Shown in pieces: positions 23,520 through 31,210 of a DNA stretch of 52,852 bases. The stretch covers positions 1-52,852 of the forward strand of contig NZ_JARBJP010000011.1 in NCBI RefSeq assembly GCF_029309905.1. Direction: 5' to 3'. Position 1 is the stretch's first letter. Every line of letters begins with the position of its first letter. The notes below the pieces were generated by a model, which was not told the origin of the DNA, did no database searches, and worked only from the letters and a program-made list of their open reading frames with translations. This DNA comes from Brytella acorum. GTDB taxonomy: Bacteria; Pseudomonadota; Alphaproteobacteria; Acetobacterales; Acetobacteraceae. A program made the translations under genes and the position numbers.

Positions 23520-25674
23520 ACCAGCACCACTCGTCATACGGTGCATAGCCGTAGCAGCTCGCGACATAGCGCTTGTTGAAAAGGTTGCGTACGCTCGCGG
23601 AAACAGTCCAGCCCCGCAGGGAGTGGGACAGTTTACCCAGATCGTAGCGCGCGGAGGCGTCGAAGACCGTGTAGCTCGGCACGTTCAGGTCCCCGAACGA
23701 AGCCGTCCCGCCATAGGCGCTGGCCGCATGGCGCAGACCAGCGCCTATGCCGAAGCCCCGCATTGGTCCTTCCGGCAGGGTGTAGAAGGCAAAGAGTGAT
23801 GCATTGCCGCGCCCGGCCTGCACGAGCGGCTTGCCGGTCGAATCGTCGCGTGTGCGTTGCGCGCTGTAGGCCGCAGTGATCATGAGCCCCTTGTAGGCGT
23901 CGATATGGGCCTCGAACTCGAAGCCGTCCGAATGGACCTTTCCGCTTTCCGTGCTGTAACCGAGATTGCCGACGGCCACGAGCACGTTGGTCTGCTCGAT
24001 ATGGAAGCCTGCGGCACTCAGCAGGATGGGCGTGCCCGGGATCTGGTATTTCGCGCCGCCTTCGAGCTGTTTTCCGATCGAAGGATCGGCCTGGCGTGTG
24101 GTGCGGCCGCCGTCGTTCGACACCACGCCCGACTGCGGCTGGAACGAGGTCGAATAGCTGATGTAGGGGGCCAGGCCGAAATCGAAGTGGTAGAGGCCCG
24201 ACGCGCGGAAGGTGATCTGCCCTGGGCTCTCGTGCGATCGGCTGCCGCTCAGATGTTCGGTCTGGTTGCTGCGGTACCAGTCGTTGCGCAGGCTGCCCAT
24301 GAGGATGAACCGGTTCAGCCGGATCTCGTCCTGACCATAGGCGCCGATCTGGTGCTGATTCGTCAGGTAATTGGCGATGGTGGGCAGGGGCGAGATTGTC
24401 TGACCATAAACCGGATGCAGGACGTTGATGTTCGGCGCGCTGCCGAAGCCTTCGACTTCCGTCGCGCGACTTTGCTGATAATCGAAACCAGCCATGATGG
24501 TGTGTCGGAGAATTCCGGTTTTCACGTGGCCCCGAAACTGATTGTCGAATGCCAGATTGTTCATCTGCTCGTTGGCGGAGATGGCGCCGCGGTTGAAGTT
24601 GCCCGCATTTTCTTGTGCCAGATCGGGCAGATACGTCACCGGATCGGTGTAAACGCCCGTGCCATAGACGCTTTTGTAGGCCGTCTGGATATTGTCGTAA
24701 CGCCCCCGTGACGTGAAGCTCCAGTCGCTGTTGAAGCGATGGGTGAAGATGTAGGTGAGGGAGCCCTGCTTGCGGTTGAATTCCTCGAACGAGGGATCAC
24801 CGTCGTAAAAGTCGCGCGGGATCCGGCCGAACGCCGCGTGCGTCAGTGAGCCGTGAAGCGGGACCGAGCCGTAGGACGCGTTTTCCGGGTCGTATTGATA
24901 ATTGCCCAGAAGCGTCAGCGTGGTGGGGCCATCACCACCGATGGTGACGGCGGGGCTTATGCTAAAACGCTGGCTCCCGGTCTTCGTCAACTGGCTATGC
25001 GACCCATTCGCCGTGCCGTAGAGTCGGTAACGGACGAAACCGTTATCGGTGGCCCATCCACCCACATCCGCATCGACGCGGTAGAGATCAAAGCTGCCGC
25101 CGGTCGCGGCGACGGAGCCGTAGAATTTCGAGGCCGTCGGCAATTTGCTCGACAGCGCGACCAGGCCGCCCGGGCTCGATTGTCCATAAAGAGCCGAGGC
25201 AGGCCCTTTCAGGATCTCGATCGAGTCGAGACGCGAGGTGTCGGTCTGGGCGGTAGCATAGCCGTTCGGGCTCGACTGCAGTTTCAGACCGTCGAGAAAT
25301 GTCGGAACAGTGAAGCCACGCAGCGCGAACAGGTCGTAGCGCGTGGCCGTCGAACCGCGCTGGTCCTGTGTGATGCCGGCTGCATAGCGCACCGCTTGGT
25401 TTAGGTTCAGGACGCCCCGGATATCCATTTCGTTCCGCGTGATAACGGTGACGGATTGCGCGGTGTCGACGATCGGCGTGTCGCTCTTGGTGGCGGACGT
25501 TGCCATCGTGGCCGCCTTGCGGGCCCGGACTACGATCCGTTCCTCTCGCTGATGGGTCTGTTCCCGCGCAGCGGGTTTCTTCGTTTCGGCTGCGTGCGCG
25601 ACCTGTAGCGTCAATACCGTGCCCGTCAGGACCAGAATGTGTCTCGAATCCCATTTATTGAACGCCACATTCAT
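23473..25674 (-). CDS. TonB-dependent siderophore receptor
   Basis: A 733-residue receptor with a signal peptide (ending LQVAHAAET), the plug domain (DTAQSVTVITRNEMDIRGVLNLNQAVRYAAGI, LRGFTVPTFLDGLKLQ, ILKGPASALYGQSSPGGLVALSSKLP) and a barrel ending in a terminal aromatic (GTLGFTW). It resembles the FhuA/FoxA ferric hydroxamate receptor group. The ATG at 25674 has a perfect ribosome site (AGGAGGATGA), so the longer frame to 25740 is rejected. It heads a receptor-DUF3649-PepSY-DUF3325 operon. A Fur-like sequence lies upstream. Confidence 0.93.
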   Translation of the reverse strand: MNVAFNKWDSRHILVLTGTVLTLQVAHAAETKKPAAREQTHQREERIVVRARKAATMATSATKSDTPIVDTAQSVTVITRNEMDIRGVLNLNQAVRYAAGITQDQRGSTATRYDLFALRGFTVPTFLDGLKLQSSPNGYATAQTDTSRLDSIEILKGPASALYGQSSPGGLVALSSKLPTASKFYGSVAATGGSFDLYRVDADVGGWATDNGFVRYRLYGTANGSHSQLTKTGSQRFSISPAVTIGGDGPTTLTLLGNYQYDPENASYGSVPLHGSLTHAAFGRIPRDFYDGDPSFEEFNRKQGSLTYIFTHRFNSDWSFTSRGRYDNIQTAYKSVYGTGVYTDPVTYLPDLAQENAGNFNRGAISANEQMNNLAFDNQFRGHVKTGILRHTIMAGFDYQQSRATEVEGFGSAPNINVLHPVYGQTISPLPTIANYLTNQHQIGAYGQDEIRLNRFILMGSLRNDWYRSNQTEHLSGSRSHESPGQITFRASGLYHFDFGLAPYISYSTSFQPQSGVVSNDGGRTTRQADPSIGKQLEGGAKYQIPGTPILLSAAGFHIEQTNVLVAVGNLGYSTESGKVHSDGFEFEAHIDAYKGLMITAAYSAQRTRDDSTGKPLVQAGRGNASLFAFYTLPEGPMRGFGIGAGLRHAASAYGGTASFGDLNVPSYTVFDASARYDLGKLSHSLRGWTVSASVRNLFNKRYVASCYGYAPYDEWCWYGERRNAQGTLGFTW

Positions 25675-25962
25675 CCTCCTCTTAGCGGATCGGGTTATGA
25701 CAATAATGAGAGTAAGTCGCAATAAGGCAATGCGGCGCATGAAGGCGATGTAACATTTTGTCAGATTTTCAGCGGGAACCCTTGCAGAAATCGTCCTCCA
25801 TTTTTCGGTCCGGGAGACAAGCCAGACCCCGACCTGAGAGAGGGTGGTCTGGCGATGTCCGACAGGGACTGGGTCGCGGAGATGACGTTGTCGGCCACAG
25901 CATCTCCGCTCCGGGGCGCTTCGGGCGGCGGTCTCGGAACTGGCTCGTCCTCGAAGGGACGG
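25675..25962. other. 288-base stretch between receptor gene and IS481 fragment
   Basis: Besides the possible Fur box no feature was recognised. Open frames on both strands lack domains. The left junction of the IS481-type fragment probably lies near 25960. Confidence 0.4.
25701..25724 (-). promoter_or_regulatory. Possible Fur box upstream of the receptor operon
   Basis: The minus-strand sequence TTGCGACTTACTCTCATTAT is AT-rich and shares the CTCATTAT half of Fur sites. It is a weaker match (about 10 of 19) than the box near 20980. Position, 27-50 bases upstream of the start codon, supports the call. Confidence 0.4.
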
Positions 25963-26100
25963 TATGATTTCGGGAGAAGGTTCAAGACCCTGAGTGATCT
26001 CACACCCTACGAATATGCCTGCAAAATCCGGACTTCAGAGCCCGAAAAATTCATCATCAATCTATGTCATGAAACCCCGCGCCTAAACACGGTGGACTGA
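25963..26100 (+). mobile_element. IS481-type transposase C-terminal fragment
   Basis: The frame ending at 26100 reads YDFGRRFKTLSDLTPYEYACKIRTSEPEKF... to PRLNT. This is the typical C-terminus of IS481/IS3-like integrase-core transposases (LTPYEyICKiWTsePERF...HQMPGLNT). The catalytic domain upstream is gone. It marks the edge of a block of gene fragments that extends to about 27.2 kb. Confidence 0.72.
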
Positions 26101-26196
26101 TTGCAGGTCAAGAAAATCACCAACGACGACCTCGACACCCTGTCCGGTCAGTTTTTCGGACCGTTCGTCGATCGTGCGAACCATAGCCCGGACCTT

Positions 26197-26277
26197 TCAT
26201 TCTTGCTGCACCAGCTTCTTATAGGCCTCATGACCGACGGCGCCCGCTGCGCCACTCACCAATATTGGCTTCGTCAT
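26197..26277 (-). pseudogene. N-terminal fragment of an NAD(P)-binding NmrA/SDR-like gene
   Basis: Reading leftward from 26277, MTKPILVSGAAGAVG is the start of an atypical SDR/NmrA-type protein (Rossmann GxxGxxG). The homology fades after about 15-20 residues and a stop follows at 26197. It is preceded by a fair ribosome site (CTTGAAAGAAACAAC). Only the beginning of the gene is left. Confidence 0.6.
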
Positions 26278-26358
26278 GTTGTTTCTTTCAAGGAGCCTGT
26301 CCGAAAAGCTTATGGTCCCAGAACTCTCTTCATGGCGGCCCTCTGCATTGATCTCGGC

Positions 26359-26670
26359 ATCCGGTCGACGCCTCAAAACATCTGCAGGCGTGCCATTACC
26401 AATGGCCGGGATTGTTGCGACAGGCGAGGAAAGAGCCAGTTCCTGCGCATAGGTTCCGGGCTGCACGCCCATCAGGACATCCAGCCGGTTAAGCTGTACC
26501 TCCAGAGCGACCCGCAGCACCGGAACAGTCTCCCGTGCGGACTGGAGAAGTGCCTGAGCCTGATCAACCTCACGCTGAGAAGCTACGCCTCGCGCGCGCC
26601 TTTGCTGGACAAGATCCAGAAGATGCGCGTCTGTCGTAACCTGACCATCGGCAACACGCAGCCGCACCAT
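26359..26670 (-). pseudogene. Internal fragment of a NodT-family outer-membrane efflux gene
   Basis: About 104 codons read LRVADGQVTTDAHLLDLVQQRRARGVAS, QREVDQAQALLQSARETVPVLR, NRLDVLMGVQPGTY and GTPADVLRRRPD. These are hallmark parts of RND efflux outer-membrane factors of the NodT/OprM group. Both ends of the gene are missing: at one end it is joined to a LysR remnant on the opposite strand, at the other to the NmrA-like stub. It cannot make a working channel. Confidence 0.75.
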
Positions 26671-27228
26671 GAGCCTGCCGTACGGCTGCTGTCACGCGGT
26701 TCGCCGCGAGGCGAGGTGCATACGCTGCTGGACACCGGCGCGCTGGATATCGCGGTCGGATGTTTTGATTTTGGTCTGGAACGCCATTGTGGTGTGCGGC
26801 TGTATGAACAGTCGCTCGCCTGCTGCTTCAATCCCGATCTGATTGATCCGGACGCCCCGCTCACGGTTGAGCGTTATCTTGCGCTGCCGCATATGCTCAT
26901 GACGTTGAAGGACGATATTCAGGGATGTCTGTCTGACGCTTTGGGTCGGATCGGTCAGGAACTTAACGTCGTGCTTGCCGCGTCAGACTTCCTGACCGCC
27001 CTCGCCACAGCCGCCGCTGTTCTGGCGACACTTCCGGGTCGTATCGCGTACCAGCATGCGAAACATTTCGGTCTGATTTTGCGGCCTGTACCACTGGATC
27101 TGCGACTTCCTGCGGTTTCGATGGTCTGGTCTGTCCGCAGCGACCGTGATCCTGCTGCCAGGTGACTGCGGGATATTGTCGCTTCGATACTGGAGAGCGA
27201 TATCAAGGCTTCCAATCCATGGATGTAG
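26670..27228 (+). pseudogene. C-terminal remnant of a LysR-family regulator
   Basis: From about 26670 the frame encodes a LysR substrate-binding domain (RGEVHTLLDTGALDIAVGCFDF, GVRLYEQSLACCF, LTVERYLALPHMLMTLKDD, VLATLPGRIAYQHAKHFGL, SMVWSVRSDRDPAAR). The DNA-binding half is absent. It then meets TGA at 27163 where the family has Trp (DPAAR-W-LRDIV) and continues in frame to a TAG at 27226. So it is both truncated and interrupted. The long open frame that starts at 26101 is a chance fusion through antisense fragments and is not a gene. Confidence 0.78.
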
Positions 27229-27324
27229 CCGGGAATATGCATGAGAGTTTCCGTATCGTACGTCTAATTCCGCAAGTGTCTCATTGATGGTTCATGATCA
27301 CCAGTGACGGCTTTGCTACTTCTG

Positions 27325-27963
27325 TTACGTACCTTGAGAAGGTCGGAAAGGCGCGAGCCGGTCCGAAAGATAAAGTCGGTTCATCCGGCGTAATTCGTCG
27401 GGAGCGTCTGGTGTTGTGGGCGCTTCCTTTGCGATCATGCTTCTAAAAATTTTCATGATGTTGAGAACGACGGTGGCGATGTCTGCCGCCAGAATATCAT
27501 CCAGCCCCGGTGCGCAAACACGTAATGCCGCGGCTATTCCGGTTACCGCATGTCTTCGTGCACGGTCACGGATTTCCATTTTGTCTGTCCGTGCCTCCAT
27601 CAGAGCGGAGAGTGACTTTACGCGGGGATGGAGCGTGACAAGCAACTCGATCAGCACGTCCGCCAGCGCATCAGGCGAAAGGGTGGCTGCGCGTCGGGCG
27701 AGTGCGGCGTACTCGTCTTCCAGAATGGCTATATGCCGCTGCACAAGCGCATCCGCCACGGCTTCCTTGTTCGGAAAGAAACGATAGAGCGAACCGATCT
27801 TCGCTCCGGCACGCACGGCGATCTCCGCCATGGTTGTCGCTTCATATCCTCGCTCGGCCATAAGATCGGACGCAGCTGCCAGCAGTTCCTCCACGCGCTG
27901 ACGTCCAGTTGCCCGCAAAGGTTCGAGAGGTGTCCGTTTTACCCTTGAAGAATTTGAGCTCAT
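27325..27963 (-). CDS. TetR/AcrR family transcriptional regulator
   Basis: A 212-residue regulator with an N-terminal TetR domain (GRQRVEELLAAASDLMAERGYEATTMAEIAVRAGAKIGSLYRFFPNKEAVADALV, about residues 20-75) and a helical ligand domain. The ATG at 27963 is preferred over a TTG two codons earlier, with AGGAGTATTATTTGAGG upstream. It is divergent from an isochorismatase-family gene, with an 18-base palindrome in the gap, so it probably represses that gene and itself. Confidence 0.9.
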   Translation of the reverse strand: MSSNSSRVKRTPLEPLRATGRQRVEELLAAASDLMAERGYEATTMAEIAVRAGAKIGSLYRFFPNKEAVADALVQRHIAILEDEYAALARRAATLSPDALADVLIELLVTLHPRVKSLSALMEARTDKMEIRDRARRHAVTGIAAALRVCAPGLDDILAADIATVVLNIMKIFRSMIAKEAPTTPDAPDELRRMNRLYLSDRLAPFRPSQGT

Positions 27964-27981
27964 CCTCAAATAATACTCCTG

Positions 27982-27999
27982 CTTGAGTGTACTCTCAAG
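27982..27999. promoter_or_regulatory. 18-base palindrome, probable TetR operator
   Basis: CTTGAGTGTACTCTCAAG is symmetric at 8 of 9 base pairs. It lies 18 bases upstream of the TetR start and 71 bases upstream of the isochorismatase-like start. Size and position fit a TetR-family operator serving both genes. Confidence 0.65.
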
Positions 28000-28070
28000 T
28001 TCTGAAAGTTCCGTATATCCCGGACAACGCCTGGGGCAGAGATCCGAACATCCATAGGGAAGGTCTTATC

Positions 28071-28637
28071 ATGATCTCACTTCCAATTCGCCAGACAGCT
28101 CTTGTCCTGATTGATCTTCAGAAGGGAATAACGGGGCTTCCTCTCGCTCCGATTTCTGGAGAAGACGTTGTCGAACAGTCGAAAAAACTTGCAGCACGTT
28201 TCCGGGCTGCCGGCTCGCCCGTCATTCTGGTGAACGTCGCATTTGCCGCCGATTTTGCTGATGCCGTGAATACGGCTGTCGATCGCTCCTTTTCGCCACC
28301 GGGCGGTTTCGCGCCAGACTGGACCGAACTGGTTGACGGTCTCGCCGAGCCGAATGACCTGCTGGTCACAAAGCGACAGTGGGGAGCCTTTTACGGCACG
28401 GATCTCGACCTTCAACTGCGGCGACGTGGGATCACAACCGTTGTACTCGGTGGAATCGCGACCAATCTGGGGGTGGAATCTACCGCTCGTGCGGCACATG
28501 AGCATGGATACAATGTCGTGCTTGTGGAGGATCTCATGTCCACTTTTTCGCAGGAGATGCAGCGCTTTGCCTGCGAGGAAATTTTCCCTCGTCTTGGCCG
28601 CGTGGTCACGAGCGATGCGATCACGCTGGATGCGTGA
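28071..28637 (+). CDS. Isochorismatase-family hydrolase, Cys-less type
   Basis: A 188-residue alpha/beta hydrolase of the isochorismatase/cysteine-hydrolase superfamily. Asp15 (LIDLQKG) and Lys101 (VTKRQWGAF) of the usual triad are present. The position of the nucleophile Cys in the TNxCVESTA motif is Gly134 (ATNLGVESTAR). True isochorismatases such as PhzD and EntB also lack the Cys, so it may hydrolyse a vinyl ether or be an as yet undefined type rather than an amidase. AGGGAAGGTC precedes the ATG. It is paired with the divergent TetR gene. Confidence 0.88.
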   Translation: MISLPIRQTALVLIDLQKGITGLPLAPISGEDVVEQSKKLAARFRAAGSPVILVNVAFAADFADAVNTAVDRSFSPPGGFAPDWTELVDGLAEPNDLLVTKRQWGAFYGTDLDLQLRRRGITTVVLGGIATNLGVESTARAAHEHGYNVVLVEDLMSTFSQEMQRFACEEIFPRLGRVVTSDAITLDA

Positions 28638-28801
28638 TCGCATTGCGTTCGGCATGGCGTCTGCGGGCCTTGGGCGAGCCAGACCGCGAAATTAAGACGC
28701 CATTACCAGCCTGGAGTGTTGATACATGACGTCCAGGAACGTGGGAAACCGTGAGCGTCAGATTGCTTGAATAAAAAAGCGGAAGGCAGTCTGTTATTGA
28801 T

Positions 28802-28825
28802 AGGCATTACTGTAAGGTAATGCCT
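28802..28825. terminator. 9-bp perfect hairpin between convergent ends
   Basis: AGGCATTAC-TGTAAG-GTAATGCCT forms a perfect stem with a 6-base loop exactly at the stop of the leftward epimerase pseudogene and beyond the isochorismatase-like gene. It could end transcription from either side, but no T-run is present. Confidence 0.45.
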
Positions 28826-29512
28826 CAAGCTGCTCCACGATCGCAGGTCAAAATGTCAGCAAGCGGTTTCGGTCCCGTCGGTTGCCGGTTCGGACGCGCT
28901 TTTGTCTTTTCGCTTGATGCGATCATATCTTTAGACACGCACCCGTTAAGTCATCCGAAATGTGCGGAGGCATCGTTCTCGGATAAAGCGACAACGGGCA
29001 GATTGAACCGTTGTCCGATGGCTTCTGCAATGGCTCTTACAGAAACGCCTTCTTCTACGCTTGCATGATAGCGGGCACCCGCGACCTGCTTTTCGAGCGC
29101 GAGGCGGAACAGATGAACTGTATCGGAGACGTGAGCAGGCGGACCAACGTTTTACACTTTTTTTCAATATACACAGATCGCCCGGTCTGATGGGCAAGGT
29201 CAATCACAAAGGTTACCAAGCCTTGACGGTGCGTATCGTGGATTTGCGACAGTCGTGCCAACGACACATTTACGCCCCGTTCAACTAAAGATTCAGCAGC
29301 GACCTCCGAGATAACGCGAGGATTGGAATGTCTGCCGTTAAAAATATCCTCGTCAGCGCACTCACCTGCGACCGCTTCGCCAAACAACGTCGTGGACGTA
29401 ATAACAAATGGTCGATCGGAGCTTCAAGCTCTCGGCCTATCGCTTCGATTACCCGTTGATCCTTCTGACAGTTGGCGACGTGGTTCGCGAAGTTATGGTC
29501 GAAACAGGCGGC
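28825..29512 (-). pseudogene. NAD-dependent epimerase/SDR gene, multiply broken
   Basis: Pieces of one atypical SDR protein lie in order in different frames on the minus strand. First comes HNFANHVANCQKDQRVIEAIG (from 29497). After a frame change near 29420 follow SDRPFVITSTTLFG and GVNVSLARLSQIHDTHRQGLVTFVIDLA. After a second change near 29165 follow NVGPPAHVSDTVHLFRLALEK, AGARYHASVEEGVSVRAIAEAIGQ and HFG. Then comes TGA in place of the conserved Trp, and in frame LNGCVSKDMIASSEKTK to the final stop. The N-terminal Rossmann part is missing. It is clearly dead. Confidence 0.75.
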
Positions 29513-29866
29513 TTACCATGGTGACATCGCCCGGATCGCTTCAACCTGCGCACGCGTTCACCAGCACGCGGTCATAGGAAAAAGGGGATGGAAACGAGGG
29601 GGGTATCGGAAGCCCGCAGGCTTGCCCCGTGGATGCCGTCCCCACGGCCCGCGCAACGTCGCCACCCGTAGACTCGCCGGGACCGGATGCATGAGACACC
29701 ATATTGTGGCGATCATCCGACACAGACACTGGTCGAAGTGGATCGGTATACAGGAGCAGTCGATCAGCGGAACCTGGCCCGAAACGCCACGGCGCGGATG
29801 ACCGGATTGTCCAACCCTGTCGAGGATGCACAAACCTTGGCGGAAAATTGCGGGGAAATAGACCGT
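29513..29866. other. 354-base stretch left of tRNA-Arg, no gene recognised
   Basis: Open frames exist on both strands but none has a recognisable domain. No integrase gene and no direct repeat of the tRNA 3' end were found here. It may be the decayed border of an inserted region. Confidence 0.4.
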
Positions 29867-29943
29867 TGGCGGACCCGAAAGGATTCGAACCTTCGACCTT
29901 CGCCTTCGGAGGGCGACGCTCTATCCAGCTGAGCTACGGGTCC
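29867..29943 (-). tRNA. tRNA-Arg (anticodon CCG)
   Basis: The minus strand folds as a complete tRNA: acceptor GGACCCG/CGGGTCC, D-arm TAGCTCAGCTGGATAGAGC, anticodon loop CTCCGAA with CCG, T-arm GGTTCGAATCC and an encoded CCA end. It reads the arginine codon CGG. It stands between the fragment-rich accessory region and the core genes. Confidence 0.96.
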
Positions 29944-30022
29944 ACGCGCTCCTCATAGCCAATCCTTCGGGGGGACGCCAGTCCCCATGGCCGATGATTC
30001 TGCGGGGCGTGCTTTGCATGAT

Positions 30023-31036
30023 CTAATGCGACGAAGCCATCCACGCACTGGCGGCGATATCTCCGCCGGATGGCAGCCAGCGTTCGGGTTTGAGAATCCA
30101 GCTGACGATGTCCTGCGTCGCCCGACCGCCACGGCGGTCGCGCAGGAGAAGATGATGCCCGGCCGGGATCATGTCGCGCCGGGCGGTCGAAGGCAGTGCG
30201 CGCCAGAAACTGTCCATCGGACCGGCGGGCACGAGCTGATCGTTGTCGCCGTACAGCACCAGGAGCGGTGTGCGTGCGTGTGAGACCTCTCTGCGCGCGG
30301 TGGCCATGAGATCGACCAGCCCCCGGACGGCATGGAGTTTCGACGCATGAAGGGTCAGGGGGTCGAAATAAAGACGTCGCAGAGCGGCTGGATTGTCGCT
30401 CGGCACGACATGGACGGGCAGGGCGCTTCCATCGAGCGTCCATGCGGGTGCGAGAAAATCGAGCGTGGCCAGAAAGGCCCGTGAAGCCGGGTCTAAGCGC
30501 CAGATGGCGGGGGAGACGAGGATCGTGCCCGCGACGGGTGTCGGGTTCGGTGTTTCGTCGAGGCGCAGGGCGACGGCGCCGCCCATGCTCTCGCCCATGA
30601 TATAGAGCGGCAGATCCGGCCACATATGATGCAGCCACGCGGCCTCTTCCCGCGCGTCCGCGATCATCCGTTCCGTGCTGCTCCACCATCCGCGCTGCGG
30701 GGCCTCGCCAAAACCGCGCTGGTCGGGCGCATAGACGGCCAGACCCGCTCCGGCCAGGATCGGGGCGGGCCACTCCCATGCGTCCCGGCTGTCTCCATAG
30801 CCATGCAGGGCCAGAATGACGGCGCGTGGCTGACCTTGCGATGGCCAGATCCTGACCGGGATGCGGGCGCCGTCCGAAGCCGTGAAATGAAGCGATGGCG
30901 GTATGAGAGCGGCTTCGTCGCCGTGGGGACGAGGCACATGACGGGGCGGTGAGGCGCAGGCCGTGATGAAACAGCATGCCACGAACGGGAGATTCCGCAG
31001 GAGGCGTTTTGAAACGCGGTTGAGTCGGCCTATCAT
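30023..31036 (-). CDS. Alpha/beta hydrolase lipoprotein (monoacylglycerol lipase-like)
   Basis: A 337-residue protein starting MIGRLNRVSKRLLRNLPFVACCFITACASPP, a lipoprotein signal with lipobox ITAC, so it should sit in the envelope. The hydrolase domain has the oxyanion segment LALHGYGDSRDAW, nucleophile GESMGG, the acid in VLYGDNDQLVP and the catalytic His in PAGHHLLLRD. This is the order of lysophospholipase/monoglyceride lipase (Hydrolase_4). The ATG at 31036 is chosen because it begins the signal; an upstream frame to 31129 is rejected. It is divergent from polA. Confidence 0.88.
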   Translation of the reverse strand: MIGRLNRVSKRLLRNLPFVACCFITACASPPRHVPRPHGDEAALIPPSLHFTASDGARIPVRIWPSQGQPRAVILALHGYGDSRDAWEWPAPILAGAGLAVYAPDQRGFGEAPQRGWWSSTERMIADAREEAAWLHHMWPDLPLYIMGESMGGAVALRLDETPNPTPVAGTILVSPAIWRLDPASRAFLATLDFLAPAWTLDGSALPVHVVPSDNPAALRRLYFDPLTLHASKLHAVRGLVDLMATARREVSHARTPLLVLYGDNDQLVPAGPMDSFWRALPSTARRDMIPAGHHLLLRDRRGGRATQDIVSWILKPERWLPSGGDIAASAWMASSH

Positions 31037-31210
31037 ATGTCCAGTATCCGTCGCGTGGCGCGATCGGCCAAGTCGTGAACCTGTTCGTGGGTTCTGTCGC
31101 ACGCGGCCAAGCGCGCCTTCAGCGTCCATATTGCCGGTATCGGAGTGTTCCTTGCCCTTTCTGACGTCCTGTTTTCATGTTCGAACGATGTTTCGTACGG
31201 AGCTTGCCCG

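Noticed and set aside
25761-26003. 80-codon minus-strand frame between the receptor and the IS481 fragment
   Set aside because: It has no start signal and no domain, and it overlaps both the possible Fur region and the IS remnant.
26101-27165. Single 354-codon gene
   Set aside because: Its first half is antisense to recognisable NmrA and NodT fragments and only its second half has homology (LysR C-terminus). The frame is a chance fusion and starts with TTG without a ribosome site.
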